From: DASUBV01 sp963822485
Lineage (GTDB): Bacteria > Actinomycetota > Actinomycetes > Streptosporangiales > Streptosporangiaceae
Assembly (NCBI GenBank): GCA_963822485.1
Contig: CAWGHW010000023.1
Coordinates: forward strand, 112,938-176,937
Direction of reading: 5' to 3'
DNA: 64,000 bases
Shown here: positions 42,303 to 51,186 of the stretch, piece by piece
How positions within the stretch are numbered: position 1 is the stretch's first letter
Layout: every line of letters starts with the position of its first letter
The notes under the pieces: model-generated
The model's input: only the letters and a program-made list of their open reading frames with translations
What the model was told of the DNA's origin: nothing
Database searches by the model: none
Translations under genes and position numbers: made by a program

Positions 42303-45070
42303 CTAGGCCTCCAGGTCGGCCTGCCCGAGGGTGCCCAGAGCCAGCCGCAGGTCTCGGCGTGAGCCGACGCCGAGCTTGCCGTACACCTTGCCGAGATGCC
42401 ACTCGACGGTCCGGGTGCTGAGGAAAAGCTGGGCCCCGATCTCCACGTTGGTGCGGCCGTCGACGGCGAGCCGGGCGATGTGCGCCTCCTGGGCGGTGAG
42501 CTCGCTGACCGTCTCGACGGTCCGCTTGCGCAGCCTGTCGCCGGTAGCCAGCAGCTCACGCCGGGCCCGCTCGGCGAACGCCTCGATGCCCATCGCGGTG
42601 AACAGGCCATGGGCGGTCCGCAGCTCGGTGCGGGCGTCCAGGCGCCGGTTCTCGCGGCGCAGCCATTCGCCGTACAGGAGGTGGGCGCGGGCCAGGGCTG
42701 GCCGCATGCGGGTACGGCCGAGCCGCTCGATCGCCTCGCGATAGCAGTTCTCGGCGGTCTCACCCTCACTCAGCAGGGCACGCGAGCGCGCCTCGGTGCC
42801 CAGCGCCCAGTCGGTGCCGCTGGCGCGGGTCGACTCGGAAAGCCGCTGGAGAGCGTCGGACGCGCGCGCGGGCTGGCTGCTGCGGACGGCGGCCTCGATC
42901 AGTTCCGTGAGCGACCATCCCAGGACGCCCACGTCGTCGTACTCGCACGCCACCTCGGCGGCGGCGAGGGCCTTGTCGTAGTGGCCGAGGCCGTTGTGCA
43001 GCAAGGCGGCGGAGTACTGGCTGGTCACTCCCCGCCCCTCGCCACGGCTCGCCGCTCCGTCCATGTTGGCCTGGATGAGCTCGGTGGCCTCGGCCTCGCG
43101 GCCCCGCCACGCGGCGATGCCCGTAGCCCCGTAGGGTGCGAGCTGGCTCCCGGTCGCGTCGGCGACCACCTGGGCCTCCGCGATGAGCGCCGCGCCCTCG
43201 GTCAGCTCGCCCGCGTGCGCGTGCAGCAGGATGCGGGACCGGACCGCCAGGGGGAGCTCGCTGAGTGCCCCCTCATCTCGCGCGAGCTTGACGTGACGGC
43301 TGGCCAGGATGTGCCAGGTCTCGTCATCCCACGTCGCCATGGCCGCTCGCTCGGCGAGCCACAGCCAGCTCAGGCCGTCCTCCGCCGAGATGTCCTGACT
43401 GCGGCAGGCGAGCAGTGCCTGTCTCAGCGCGGGCGTCCCGGCCGCGTAGCCCTCCGTGACCAGCAGCGCCAGGCCGTCCAGGAGCAGATCGGGGGCGCGC
43501 GCCGGGCCGGCGGCGCGGGCGCCAGGCGTGCGGCTCTGGCCACGTCCCCGACCGCCGGAGACAGGCGGCCGACGAACAGCGCGGCGGTGAACGCCTCCAG
43601 GTAGGTCTCGCGGGCCAGCCGGACGTCCAGCGTCTCGAGCTGCCTGGCCGCGCTGAGCATGAGCGGGGGCGCGTCACGGCCATGACTCGAGGCGAACGCG
43701 ATCTGCGCGCGCAGCAGGTCGCCGCGGGCCCGCTGCAGTTCATCCAGCGGCCCGGCCTGGGCCATGGCCAGCAGGCCGAGCGCGGCGTCAAGCGCGCCAG
43801 CCTGGTACTTGGCCTGCGCTGCGGCCAGTGCCCGCTGGGCGCGCAGCGACGGGTCGAGCGTCAGCCCGGCGGACCGCTCCAGGAACGCGGCCGCCGCCGC
43901 GAGGCCGCCGCGGCGCTGGGCCCGGCCAGCGCAGAGCTCAAGTTCGGCGGCGACTGCCTCATCCGGGCCCGGCGCGGCCTCGGCCCGGTGCCAGGCCCGC
44001 CGGTCGGGATCGACCATCGGGTCGGTGGCCTCGGCCAGCGCGCCGTGCAGTTCCTGCCGTGTCTGGGCCGATGCCGACCGGTAGGCCGCCGAGCGGACCA
44101 GCGGATGCCGGAACCGCACCCGCGCGCCGAACTCCGCCAGCCCCGCCTCCACCGCCGGCGCCGCCGCTCCGGGGCCGATCGCGAGCCGCCCGGCCGCGCG
44201 CCACACCAGCACCGGATCGCCGGACGGGTCGGCCGCGGCCAGCTGCACCAGCCGCCGGGTCTGGGCGGGCAGCGCGTCCAGCTGCCGCCCGAAGCTCTCC
44301 TCGATCCGCCCGGCCAGCGGGACCGCGCTGCTGAGCCCGAACCCGCCGGCCAGCTGCGCGGCGGTCAGCCCGCGCGGCAGCTCCAGCAGCGCCAGCGGGT
44401 TCCCGTTCGTGTCGGCGATGATCTGGTCCCGGACCCGGTCATCCAGCGGGCCGGTCAGTACGGACTCCAGCAGCTTCCGCGCATCGTCGTGGGCCAGGCC
44501 CTCCACCACCAGCTCGGGCAGCCCGGCGACGTCCTGGCCCGGAACCCGGGCCGCGAACACCAGGCCCACCGCCTCGGCCGCCAGCCGCCGGGCCGCGAAC
44601 CCCAGCGCCTGCGCGGAGGCGTGGTCCAGCCACTGCTGGTCATCTATCACGCAGATCAGCGGCCGTTCCCGCGCCGTCTCCGACAGCAAGCCCACGACGG
44701 CCAGGCCGACCAGGAACCGGTCCGGCGCCGGACCGGCGCTGAGGCCAAACGCGGTCCGGAGGGCCTCACGCTGGGGAACCGGAAGAACCTCTGCCTGATC
44801 CAGCATCGGAGCGCACAGCTGATGGAGGCCGGCGAAGGCCAGCTCCATTTCCGACTGCACGGCCACGGCCCGCGCGACCAGGCACCCCGAGGCCCGCCCG
44901 GCCAGGTAGTCCAGCAGCACCGTCTTGCCTACGCCGGGCTCACCGCGCACCACCAGGGCGCGTCCCTCACCGGCCCGCACGCTGGTGACGAACCGATCAA
45001 GTACCCGACGTTCGATGAGCCGGTCCGTTAGCCCTCCTGCGGGCCCGCTGAGGCCAGAAAGTGCGGTCAC
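42303..45070 (-). pseudogene. LuxR-family LAL regulator with one frame break
   Basis: Residues from GTG 45070 include Walker A GEPGVGKTVLLDYL and Walker B LICVIDDQQWLDHASAQALG, and continue to about 43500. Beyond that the other frame carries DLLLDGLALLVTEGYAAGTP, then the helical middle to the LuxR helix-turn-helix LTAQEAHIARLAVDGRTNVE and LSTRTVEWHLGKVYGKLGVG at the end. The break is at a run of five C near 43490 (CGCGCCCCCGATC). Corrected length is about 920 residues. TAGCGT 7 nt before GTG 45070 indicates a leaderless promoter. It may be functional if the break is an assembly error. It is divergent from a hydrolase stub. Confidence 0.82.
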
Positions 45071-45254
45071 CGCCCCGACGCTACACAGCAGCCAACCATG
45101 GCGGCCGCGCGCCCGTCACCCTGCCCAGCGGGACAGAACGCGGAAACCAGGAGGAATCTCCTCGCGCCACCGAGTACGGGCGTGGGCGGGGCTGGGGGCC
45201 CGAGGGCCGGCCCGTGGTGACCACGGGCGCGGCGCGGCCGGCCGTGGCGCGACG

Positions 45255-45320
45255 CTGAGGCATGTCTGGACGCACGCCAGCCAGGTCAACACCGCCCGGC
45301 TCGACTTCCTGCGCACCTGA
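45255..45320 (+). pseudogene. C-terminal stub of an alpha/beta hydrolase
   Basis: About 21 codons read LRHVWTHASQVNTARLDFLRT followed by a stop. This is the terminal segment of chloroperoxidase-like hydrolases (compare IIWTHAAEVNRAVLDFLRGL of the gene at 1743). The His in THA is the catalytic one. No upstream part of such a gene is recognisable in 45071-45254. Confidence 0.65.
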
Positions 45321-45362
45321 AGGAAGACGCGAGAAATCACCAGCAAGATCAAGGAGGCAGAT

Positions 45363-45884
45363 ATGAGTTCCACCGAAGTACACGGCACCAGCCGCGACGC
45401 GGCTGTCGGCAAGGTCGACATGCACCTCGAGGTCGACATCATCCCGGTGTCCGATGCCGACCGAGCCAAGGAGTTCTACGAGCGCCTGGGCTGGAGGCTC
45501 GACGACGACGTCGCCCCGCTCGACGGCCTGCGCATCGTCCAGTTCACGCCCCCCGGCTCCGCCGCATCGATCACGTTCGGCCTGGGACTCACGACGGCCG
45601 CGCCGGGCTCGGCCGGGGGCGGGCTGATCGTCTCCGATATCGAGGCGGCCCATCGCGAACTCGCCGGCCGTGGCATCGACGTCAGTGAGATCTGGCACGG
45701 CCCGCCGTTCCCCGTCGCGGCCCGGCAGCCCGGCCCCGACCCCGACCGCGCCAGCTACGGGTCGTTCTGCTCCTTCAGCGATCCGGACGGCAATCTGTGG
45801 CTAGTCCAGGAGGTCACGACGCGGCTCCCCGGGCGTGTCGATGCCGGGACGGCGGAGCAGGCCGGGACGGACCTGCCTGCCTGA
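45363..45884 (+). CDS. VOC/glyoxalase-fold protein
   Basis: A 173-residue vicinal-oxygen-chelate protein. MHLEVDIIPVSDADRAKEFY (metal-ligand His/Glu region) begins the first beta-alpha-beta-beta unit, and IVSDIEAAHRELAGRGIDVS, then FSDPDGNLWLVQEV, the second. The C-terminal FSDPDGN-x-W-x-(V/L)-Q-E carries the conserved Glu. It belongs to the bleomycin-resistance/dioxygenase-like branch; substrate unknown. AAGGAGGCAGAT gives an excellent ribosome site for ATG 45363. The hydrolase stub lies 42 nt upstream. Confidence 0.88.
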   Translation: MSSTEVHGTSRDAAVGKVDMHLEVDIIPVSDADRAKEFYERLGWRLDDDVAPLDGLRIVQFTPPGSAASITFGLGLTTAAPGSAGGGLIVSDIEAAHRELAGRGIDVSEIWHGPPFPVAARQPGPDPDRASYGSFCSFSDPDGNLWLVQEVTTRLPGRVDAGTAEQAGTDLPA

Positions 45885-45891
45885 CCTATCA

Positions 45892-45921
45892 GCGCGGGAC
45901 CCGCAGCCGCGGGTCCCGCGC
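45892..45921. terminator. Perfect 13-bp stem-loop between convergent genes
   Basis: Arms GCGCGGGACCCGC (45892-45904) and GCGGGTCCCGCGC (45909-45921) with a 4-nt AGCC loop. It lies between the VOC gene and the convergent anti-sigma-like gene and probably ends both transcripts. Confidence 0.8.
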
Positions 45922-45941
45922 CGGGAAGTGCCCGGCCGGCA

Positions 45942-45983
45942 CCGGCCGTATTGTGCCGGCCGTCTTGTGCCGGCCGTATTGTT
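45942..45983. repeat. 14-bp tandem repeat, three units
   Basis: CCGGCCGTATTGTG, CCGGCCGTCTTGTG and CCGGCCGTATTGTT in direct succession, just after the terminator and outside any gene. Confidence 0.85.
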
Positions 45984-46002
45984 CAGTCGCAGCCGGCCCG
46001 GG

Positions 46003-46575
46003 TCACGGCGCGGCCGGGAGGCTCACGCAGCGGGGCACGCGCCCGGTGATGATGCCCCCGGCCCCCAGCGAGGTACTGCCCGGGCCACCGCTGCCGCTGA
46101 AGGCCAGAATCATCGTGTCCCCGACCGGGATTCCGCCCTTGCCCAGCTTGACCGTGACGGAGCGATGCCCGCTCTTGCCCAGCCCGGTGGCGACCGACAC
46201 GGACGGGTGCGGGGCCGGATGGGGGCGGGGCAGTGACCCGATCGCCGGGCAGCCCGGCCGCACGGGGACGACCCTGACCCGGGCGCGGATCTTGTGCAGG
46301 GCCGCATTGGCGCCGGCTACGCCGGATGGGCGGTCGACTGACACCGTCACGGTGCCGTTGCCGTGCTGGGTCACCGAGTAGGCGGCCAGGGCGGGTGCGC
46401 TGCTCAGCGCCATCACCGCCGCGGTGACCGCGGCCGCCGCCCCGGTCGCGCCGGCGGCCAGCCACACCGGCCGCCGGATCCGGTGGCGGACCGGCGCTGG
46501 CTGCTGCTGGGCACGCAGGTGGTGCCCGTGGTCGGTCATCAGCTCCTGGTACAGCTGATCTTCGAATCTCGTCAT
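46003..46575 (-). CDS. Anti-sigma-factor-like membrane protein
   Basis: A 190-residue protein. A short cytoplasmic N-terminus (MTRFEDQLYQELMTDHGHHL) precedes one transmembrane helix (PVWLAAGATGAAAAVTAAVM) and an extracellular domain rich in Gly/Thr/Val. The gene overlaps the sigma-factor stop by ATGA. The size, topology and coupling are those of ECF anti-sigma factors, but no ZAS zinc motif (H-x3-C-x2-C) is present, so assignment rests mainly on context. It may be a surface-sensing partner that releases the sigma factor on stress. Confidence 0.7.
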   Translation of the reverse strand: MTRFEDQLYQELMTDHGHHLRAQQQPAPVRHRIRRPVWLAAGATGAAAAVTAAVMALSSAPALAAYSVTQHGNGTVTVSVDRPSGVAGANAALHKIRARVRVVPVRPGCPAIGSLPRPHPAPHPSVSVATGLGKSGHRSVTVKLGKGGIPVGDTMILAFSGSGGPGSTSLGAGGIITGRVPRCVSLPAAP

Positions 46576-47201
46576 GTCCTCACCTCTGGGTCACTCGCAG
46601 GATCGGTGCCGTGCGCCTCACCGGGGCTGGCCGCCTTGCGCAGCCGGGCCCGGGCCCGCATCAGCCGCATCCGCGCGGTGCCCGGCGCGATGCCGAGCAC
46701 CCGGGCCGCTTCCTTGGCCTGGAGGCCCGCCAGGTCCACCAGCTCGACCACCGCCCGGTCCGCGGCGGGCAGCGTGGTCAGCTCGGTGACCAGCGCCCGG
46801 CCGGCGCGTTCGGCATCGATCCGGTCGATCAGGTCCCCGACTTCGTCGGGGGCGAGTTCCCGGCGGCCCGCCAGGCGCTCCACCCTGCTCCGCTGCTGGC
46901 TGTGTGCCTGGCAGTGCGCGGCGTAGATCCGCCGGGCGATGCCGAGCACCCAGGCACGTGGCGTGCCCTTGCGCGGGTCGAAGGTGGCGAACGACATGAT
47001 GGCCTGGACGAAGGTGTCCGCGGTCAGGTCGGCCACGGTCTGCGGCTCCGCGCTGCGCCGCGCGAAGTAGGCGGTCACTGCCGCCACGTTCGCCCGGTAC
47101 AGCGCCTCGAACTCAGCCACGGCGCGATCGCCCGGCCCGCTGCCCTGCGGCGCCAGGCGTGACGGAGGAGAGTTCAGCGACGATGAGGTTATCTGGCCCA
47201 C
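46572..47201 (-). CDS. ECF-type RNA polymerase sigma factor
   Basis: A 209-residue sigma-70 family protein. Region 2 includes FEALYRANVAAVTAYFARRS and LTADTFVQAIMSFATFDPRK; region 4 includes LPAADRAVVELVDLAGLQAK and EAARVLGIAPGTARMRLMRA (helix-turn-helix). ATGA overlap couples it to the anti-sigma-like gene. GTG 47201 has AAGGGG close by. Targets cannot be deduced; its own promoter would be expected near 47205-47250, where no clear ECF motif was seen. Confidence 0.9.
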   Translation of the reverse strand: MGQITSSSLNSPPSRLAPQGSGPGDRAVAEFEALYRANVAAVTAYFARRSAEPQTVADLTADTFVQAIMSFATFDPRKGTPRAWVLGIARRIYAAHCQAHSQQRSRVERLAGRRELAPDEVGDLIDRIDAERAGRALVTELTTLPAADRAVVELVDLAGLQAKEAARVLGIAPGTARMRLMRARARLRKAASPGEAHGTDPASDPEVRT

Positions 47202-47251
47202 ACCCCTTAGTTGGCCCGTTGCCCCAGCGGCGTCACACCCCCGGCCTGAGG

Positions 47252-48016
47252 CTAGCGCTCGGGCAGCAGCACGCTCAGGCAGGTGACACAGCCTTCGAGC
47301 TTCTCGAACTCGCTGATGTCCACGACGACCGGAGTGAAGCCGAGGTCCTCGAGCAGGCCGGCGGTGCGGGGCGCGGAAGCGGCGATCAGCACCCGGTCCC
47401 CGCCGAGCGGCACTACGTGACTGCCGCCTTCTTCATCGACCGGGCGCACCGCCGGGAACAGCTCGGCCGGCACCAGGCCGGGCAGCAGCATGAACGTGCC
47501 GTCCGGCAGCGCGGTCACCGCGGACTTCAGGTGCAGCACGTTGACCAGCGGAACGGCGATCACCGTCCGGCCCAGCGGGGCCAGCAGCCCCCGCAGCTGC
47601 CGGATGCCCTCGCCGTTGGTCCGCCCGCCGCGCCCCACGTAGACGGTGCGGCCGACCTGCAGCACATCGCCCCCGTCCAGCACCCCGGGCTCCTGGATCG
47701 CCGCCGTGCGCAGCCCCAGCGACCCGACGGCCTGCGCGACACCGGGGACCTCGGCCCGGCGGACTGGCGCGCCCGAGCGGGTCAGGACCGCCAGGTCCTC
47801 GCAGACCACCACGGTGTCCTCGATGAACACCGAGTCCGGGCAGTCATCCGCGGTCGGCGCCCGCTCGACTACCCAGCCGCTGGCCGCCAGCGCGCCCGCG
47901 TAGGCCGCGTGCTGTGCCTGGGCCAGGGCCACATCCACCGGGGAACGGCTGATGTGCGTGACGATGCCCTCGGCCAGCGTGCTGGCGGGCTGGCGGACCA
48001 GGGCCGTGCCGTTCAC
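47252..48016 (-). CDS. ddaH: N(G),N(G)-dimethylarginine dimethylaminohydrolase
   Basis: A 254-residue DDAH-type member of the guanidino-modifying pentein superfamily. DDCPDSVFIEDTVVV provides the substrate-binding acids, NVLHLKSAV the catalytic His (about residue 161) and EGCVTCLSVLL the C-terminal nucleophilic Cys (about 242). It hydrolyses methylated arginine or a similar guanidine to citrulline plus amine. The start at 48016 (GTG) is chosen because AGGAG stands 7 nt upstream; a GTG five codons earlier would place AGGAG inside the coding region. The secreted propeller-like gene ends 30 nt upstream in the same direction. Confidence 0.92.
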   Translation of the reverse strand: MNGTALVRQPASTLAEGIVTHISRSPVDVALAQAQHAAYAGALAASGWVVERAPTADDCPDSVFIEDTVVVCEDLAVLTRSGAPVRRAEVPGVAQAVGSLGLRTAAIQEPGVLDGGDVLQVGRTVYVGRGGRTNGEGIRQLRGLLAPLGRTVIAVPLVNVLHLKSAVTALPDGTFMLLPGLVPAELFPAVRPVDEEGGSHVVPLGGDRVLIAASAPRTAGLLEDLGFTPVVVDISEFEKLEGCVTCLSVLLPER

Positions 48017-48046
48017 CGGATCGCTCCTCACCTGACCAGGCGCCGG

Positions 48047-49210
48047 TCAGCCGTTCCAGTAACCGTAGGCGATGGCCCCGGCTACGCCGTAGGTGCCCGC
48101 CGGGGCGCGGATGATGATCCGGTCCGTGCGGGTGACGGGGTTGAACCAGGACAGCGAGCTGGTCCCGCCCGGGCCGATGCCGGACTCCAGGAGCAGGCGC
48201 TGGTGATAGGCGGTGATGATCGCGTCGCTGGCGCCGGCCGGGCCCGGCACGGTGATCGTGCGCCGGGTGCCGTCGGCGAGCTGGCGGACGATCGACAGCG
48301 TGTCGTGGGCGTTGTCGGCCTGCAGGTAGAGCCGCCCGCCGAGCTGCCAGGCATCGACGAATCCCTCGAACAGGCCGTGCGGGCGAAGCGCCGGGGTCAG
48401 CGGCCTCGGCGCGCCGCCCCGGGAGGACACCAGCCACAGGCGGTCGGTCTCGTCCGGGCTGCGGCCGAAGCAGATGGTCAGCGCCGTGGTGGCGGTCCAC
48501 CACCGGGCCGGGCTGCAGGACTTCGAGTTCGGTACCTGGATCCGCCTGGTGATCGCGCCGGCGTTGCTGATGCGCAGCAGCGTGCGCCCGGTGCCGGCGA
48601 GGAGGAACGTCCCGGCCGGGGAGTCCAGCGTGTAGAGCGTGTCCAGCCAGGTCCGCCGGGCCAGGACTCGCTGCAGGTGGCCGGTCAGGTCATAGCGGTA
48701 AATCCCGGGCCGGTCGACGCCCAGGGCGAGAATGCCCTGGCCGCGGGGCCGGGTGTACCCGGCGGGCAGCAGGCTGGCTGGCAGCTTGAACCTGGACACG
48801 ACCCGGCCGGTGGCCAGGCTGATCTGCTCGACCACGGTGGGGGTGGTTCCGCTGCCGGTGTCGCGGTAGACCAGCACTCGCTGCCGGTCGCCGGACCAGT
48901 CGAGCAGCGCCAGCGTCGGGAAGGCGGTCGCGGTGGGGGTGACGTAGAAGGCGTACCGGCGGCCTTTCGGGCTGACCAGGTAAAAGGTCGTCCTGGCCTT
49001 CGTCTGCCCGTTCAGTGACGCGCCCGAGTACTCCACTACCGACCAGCCAGGGCCGGCCAGCCGCCACGGCACCCCGGCCGCACGCTCAGCCGAGCGCGCC
49101 GGCGGCGTCGCGGCGGCCATGACCGTGCCCGCGAGGGCCAGCGCGGCGGCACCGGCGACGACCCGACGCGCGACGGAGCCATCCCTTCCCGCCCGCCACA
49201 GTGCCCGCAT
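48047..49210 (-). CDS. Exported beta-propeller-like protein
   Basis: A 387-residue protein with a signal-peptide-like N-terminus (RRVVAGAAALALAGTVMAAA, cleavage near APPARSAERA). The rest is strand-rich with repeats of the TolB/WD type (RRYAFYVTPTATAFPTLALL, RQRVLVYRDTGSGTTPTVVE, RLWLVSSRGGAPRPLTPALR). There are no catalytic motifs. It could be a secreted ligand-binding or cell-wall protein. ATG 49210 is taken because upstream in-frame sequence is made of the 16-bp repeat and cannot be native coding. It may be transcribed with ddaH. Confidence 0.7.
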   Translation of the reverse strand: MRALWRAGRDGSVARRVVAGAAALALAGTVMAAATPPARSAERAAGVPWRLAGPGWSVVEYSGASLNGQTKARTTFYLVSPKGRRYAFYVTPTATAFPTLALLDWSGDRQRVLVYRDTGSGTTPTVVEQISLATGRVVSRFKLPASLLPAGYTRPRGQGILALGVDRPGIYRYDLTGHLQRVLARRTWLDTLYTLDSPAGTFLLAGTGRTLLRISNAGAITRRIQVPNSKSCSPARWWTATTALTICFGRSPDETDRLWLVSSRGGAPRPLTPALRPHGLFEGFVDAWQLGGRLYLQADNAHDTLSIVRQLADGTRRTITVPGPAGASDAIITAYHQRLLLESGIGPGGTSSLSWFNPVTRTDRIIIRAPAGTYGVAGAIAYGYWNG

Positions 49211-49486
49211 GAATCCCGTAGATATCACAGGAAATCGCAGCAGTCCATGCGCGGACCCTTCTGACCACAGATGGGCAGGCGGCCATGGCCACCATGACCG
49301 GCATGCGAGAGGGCGGGCGTCGGGTGGATGACTCCAGGGGCGGGCCAGCGGCGCGGCCTTCTGAGGCTGATGGCTGACGCGGTTCCGGCGGGGCGCGGCG
49401 GGCCCGGTGAACTCGGCGGCCGGGCTGGCCGATACCGAGCTGGCCGACAGCAGGGCCGACCGACACCGGGCCGACGGACAGTAGGG

Positions 49487-49612
49487 CCGACCGACACCGG
49501 GCCCGACCGACACCGGGGCCGACCGACACCGGGGCCGACCGACACCGGGGCCGACCGACACCGGGCCCGACCGACACCGGGCCCGACCGACACCGGGCCC
49601 GACCGACACCGG
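49487..49612. repeat. 16-bp minisatellite, eight units
   Basis: Eight copies of CCGACCGACACCGG at exact 16-bp spacing (starts 49487, 49503, 49519 ... 49599), joined by GG or GC/CC dinucleotides. A ninth copy lies at 49456. Because 16 is not a multiple of 3, all frames stay open and generate spurious ORFs. Confidence 0.95.
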
Positions 49613-49683
49613 GCCCGCCACCCATCCGCCCCACTGGCCCCATCCGCCACAGGGCTGGCGCTCGGGCCGGTGCTGATTGATTA

Positions 49684-49950
49684 GCCCGTAGTGTTTGCGG
49701 CGTCAGAGCCCGCTAGTTCTACGGGATCATGGCCTAACCGAGTTGCGGCCGGGTGGAATGCCGGTTCCGCCGGCCAGCCGGATGGGCTCACGGTGAGCCC
49801 CGTGCCGCTAGCCCTCATCGGTCTCGGTCACGCCAGTCCCACTGGCCTCTCCCAGCCCCGTCGGCCCCAGCCCGCGGGGCGCTGCCTCATGATCGTGGTG
49901 GATTTGGGCCACCGGTGGCCCAAATCCACCACGATCATGAAACATCGACA
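49684..49950. repeat. Palindrome-bearing repeat element, copy B
   Basis: Begins CCCGTAGTGTTTGCGGCG, includes a GGAATGCCGGTTCC core and ends in a perfect 54-nt palindrome (49887-49940) with 27-nt arms, centred on ACCGGT. The arms match copy A at 28811-28864 except one base. The inner part differs in length (about 267 versus 171 bp overall). A 5'-truncated sigma-factor gene starts about 22 nt after the palindrome. Confidence 0.88.
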
Positions 49951-49963
49951 GCCCTCTTTCTGA

Positions 49964-50311
49964 TAACAGCAAGAAGCGGCGGCCTGCGTCACGGGCGACA
50001 TCGAGGCGATCATGGCGGTGCTCGACCCCGACGTGGTGCGGCGAGCCGACCGCGCCGCCATCCCGGCCGGCCGGGCCCTGGAGGTCCGCGGCGCCCGGAC
50101 CGTCGCCGAGGAGATCGCCGTCTTCGGCGCCAGGGCACGCTTCGCCTGGCCCGCGCTCGTCAACGGCGACGTGGGCATCGTGGTCGCGCCGCACGGCCGG
50201 CTGCTGCTCGCGCTGGCCGTCACGGTCGCGCACGGCCAGGTCACCGCCTACGAGCTGATCGCCGAGCCGGCCCGGCTAGCCCGGCTCGAGCTGGGCGTCC
50301 TCGACACCTGA
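49964..50311 (+). pseudogene. C-terminal remnant of a SigJ-type ECF sigma factor
   Basis: From just after a TAA at 49961-49963 the frame reads QQEAAACVTGDIEAIMAVLD, then PDVVRRADRAAIPAG and VNGDVGIVVAPHGRLLLALA to a stop at 50311. This is the SnoaL-like C-terminal domain of SigJ-type sigma factors. Regions 2 and 4, which should precede it, are missing. ATG 50012 could start a 99-residue domain protein but has no ribosome site. The truncation point coincides with palindromic element B. Confidence 0.75.
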
Positions 50312-50390
50312 CCGCGGAGGCGGTGAGGGCGACCGCCGGGGGCGAGGGCGACCGCTGGGTAGGGTGGGCGGCACGGACGAGGCGACTTCG

Positions 50391-51053
50391 ATGGACATCA
50401 CCAGGCGGCGTGAGCTGGCCAGCCGGCTGCTGGATGGCTATGTGCATGGCCCGGCGGCGGCGACCGAGGCCACGGCCGTGGCGCTGGCTAAGGTGGCGGC
50501 CGCGCAGGCCGTCGTGCTGGTGGAGGGCATCAGCGACCAGATCGCGGTCGAGACGCTGGCCGCCCGCGGCGGCCGGGACCTGGGTGCGGAGCACGTGGTG
50601 GTCCTGCCGGTCGGCGGCGCGCACGCGATCACGCGCTACCTGGAGCAGCTTGGTCCCGGCGGAGCTGGCCTGCGGCTGGCGGGCCTGTGCGACAGCGGCG
50701 AGGAGAACGTCGTCCGGCGCGGCCTGGCCCGGGCCGGCATCGGCTCGCCGCGCACGCGGGCCGGCCTGGAGCGACTGGGCTTTTACGTCTGCGTCGAGGA
50801 TCTGGAGGACGAGCTGATCCGCGCGATCGGCGTCGCCCGGGTGGCGGAGCTCATTGACTCGCAGGGCGATCTTGGCTCGCTCCGCAGCTTGCAGCGGCAG
50901 CCCCAGTGGCGCGGTCAGCCGGCCGGGGCGCAGCTGCGCCGGTTCCTGGGCAGCGGGGCCAGGCGCAAGCTCCGGTACGCGCGCCTGCTGGTCGGGGCGG
51001 TGGACCTGGACCGGCTGCCGCATCCGCTCGAAGCGGTCCTCACCCGGGTCTAG
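50391..51053 (+). CDS. Stand-alone TOPRIM-domain protein (OLD-like)
   Basis: A 220-residue protein. AAAQAVVLVEGISDQIAVET has the TOPRIM glutamate motif and LRLAGLCDSGEENVVRRGL the downstream acidic motif. Both resemble the TOPRIM half of OLD-family nucleases and related ATP-dependent endonucleases. No ABC-type ATPase domain is fused or adjacent. Metal-dependent nuclease or nucleotidyl-transfer activity is possible but unproven. The ATG at 50391 begins MDITRRRELASRLL; an upstream in-frame GTG at 50364 is an alternative. The C-terminal part (RRFLGSGARRKLRYARLL) is basic and may contact nucleic acid. Confidence 0.8.
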   Translation: MDITRRRELASRLLDGYVHGPAAATEATAVALAKVAAAQAVVLVEGISDQIAVETLAARGGRDLGAEHVVVLPVGGAHAITRYLEQLGPGGAGLRLAGLCDSGEENVVRRGLARAGIGSPRTRAGLERLGFYVCVEDLEDELIRAIGVARVAELIDSQGDLGSLRSLQRQPQWRGQPAGAQLRRFLGSGARRKLRYARLLVGAVDLDRLPHPLEAVLTRV

Positions 51054-51186
51054 CCCGCCGCGCATACCGGGTGTAGGAGCGAGGCCCGCGGGTAGGCGGT
51101 GCGGGCAGCCGGGGTAGGTCCTGGTTACGGCACGGTCCGGCCTGATCGCGGAGGCAGGCCCGGCACGGGAGACTCGGGGGGGTCCA

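Noticed and set aside
47159..49018. 619-codon plus-strand frame
   Set aside because: Antisense to ddaH and the propeller-like gene, both well supported.
49456..49612. CRISPR array
   Set aside because: Units are contiguous with only 2-nt joints and no variable spacers; it is a minisatellite.
49328..49684. Open frames in several registers across the 16-bp repeats
   Set aside because: A period not divisible by 3 and lacking stops opens all frames; the peptides are repeat artefacts.
49887..49963. Small peptide beginning MIVVDLGHRWPK in the palindrome
   Set aside because: The same reading appears on both strands because of the palindrome and in a non-coding element; no ribosome site.
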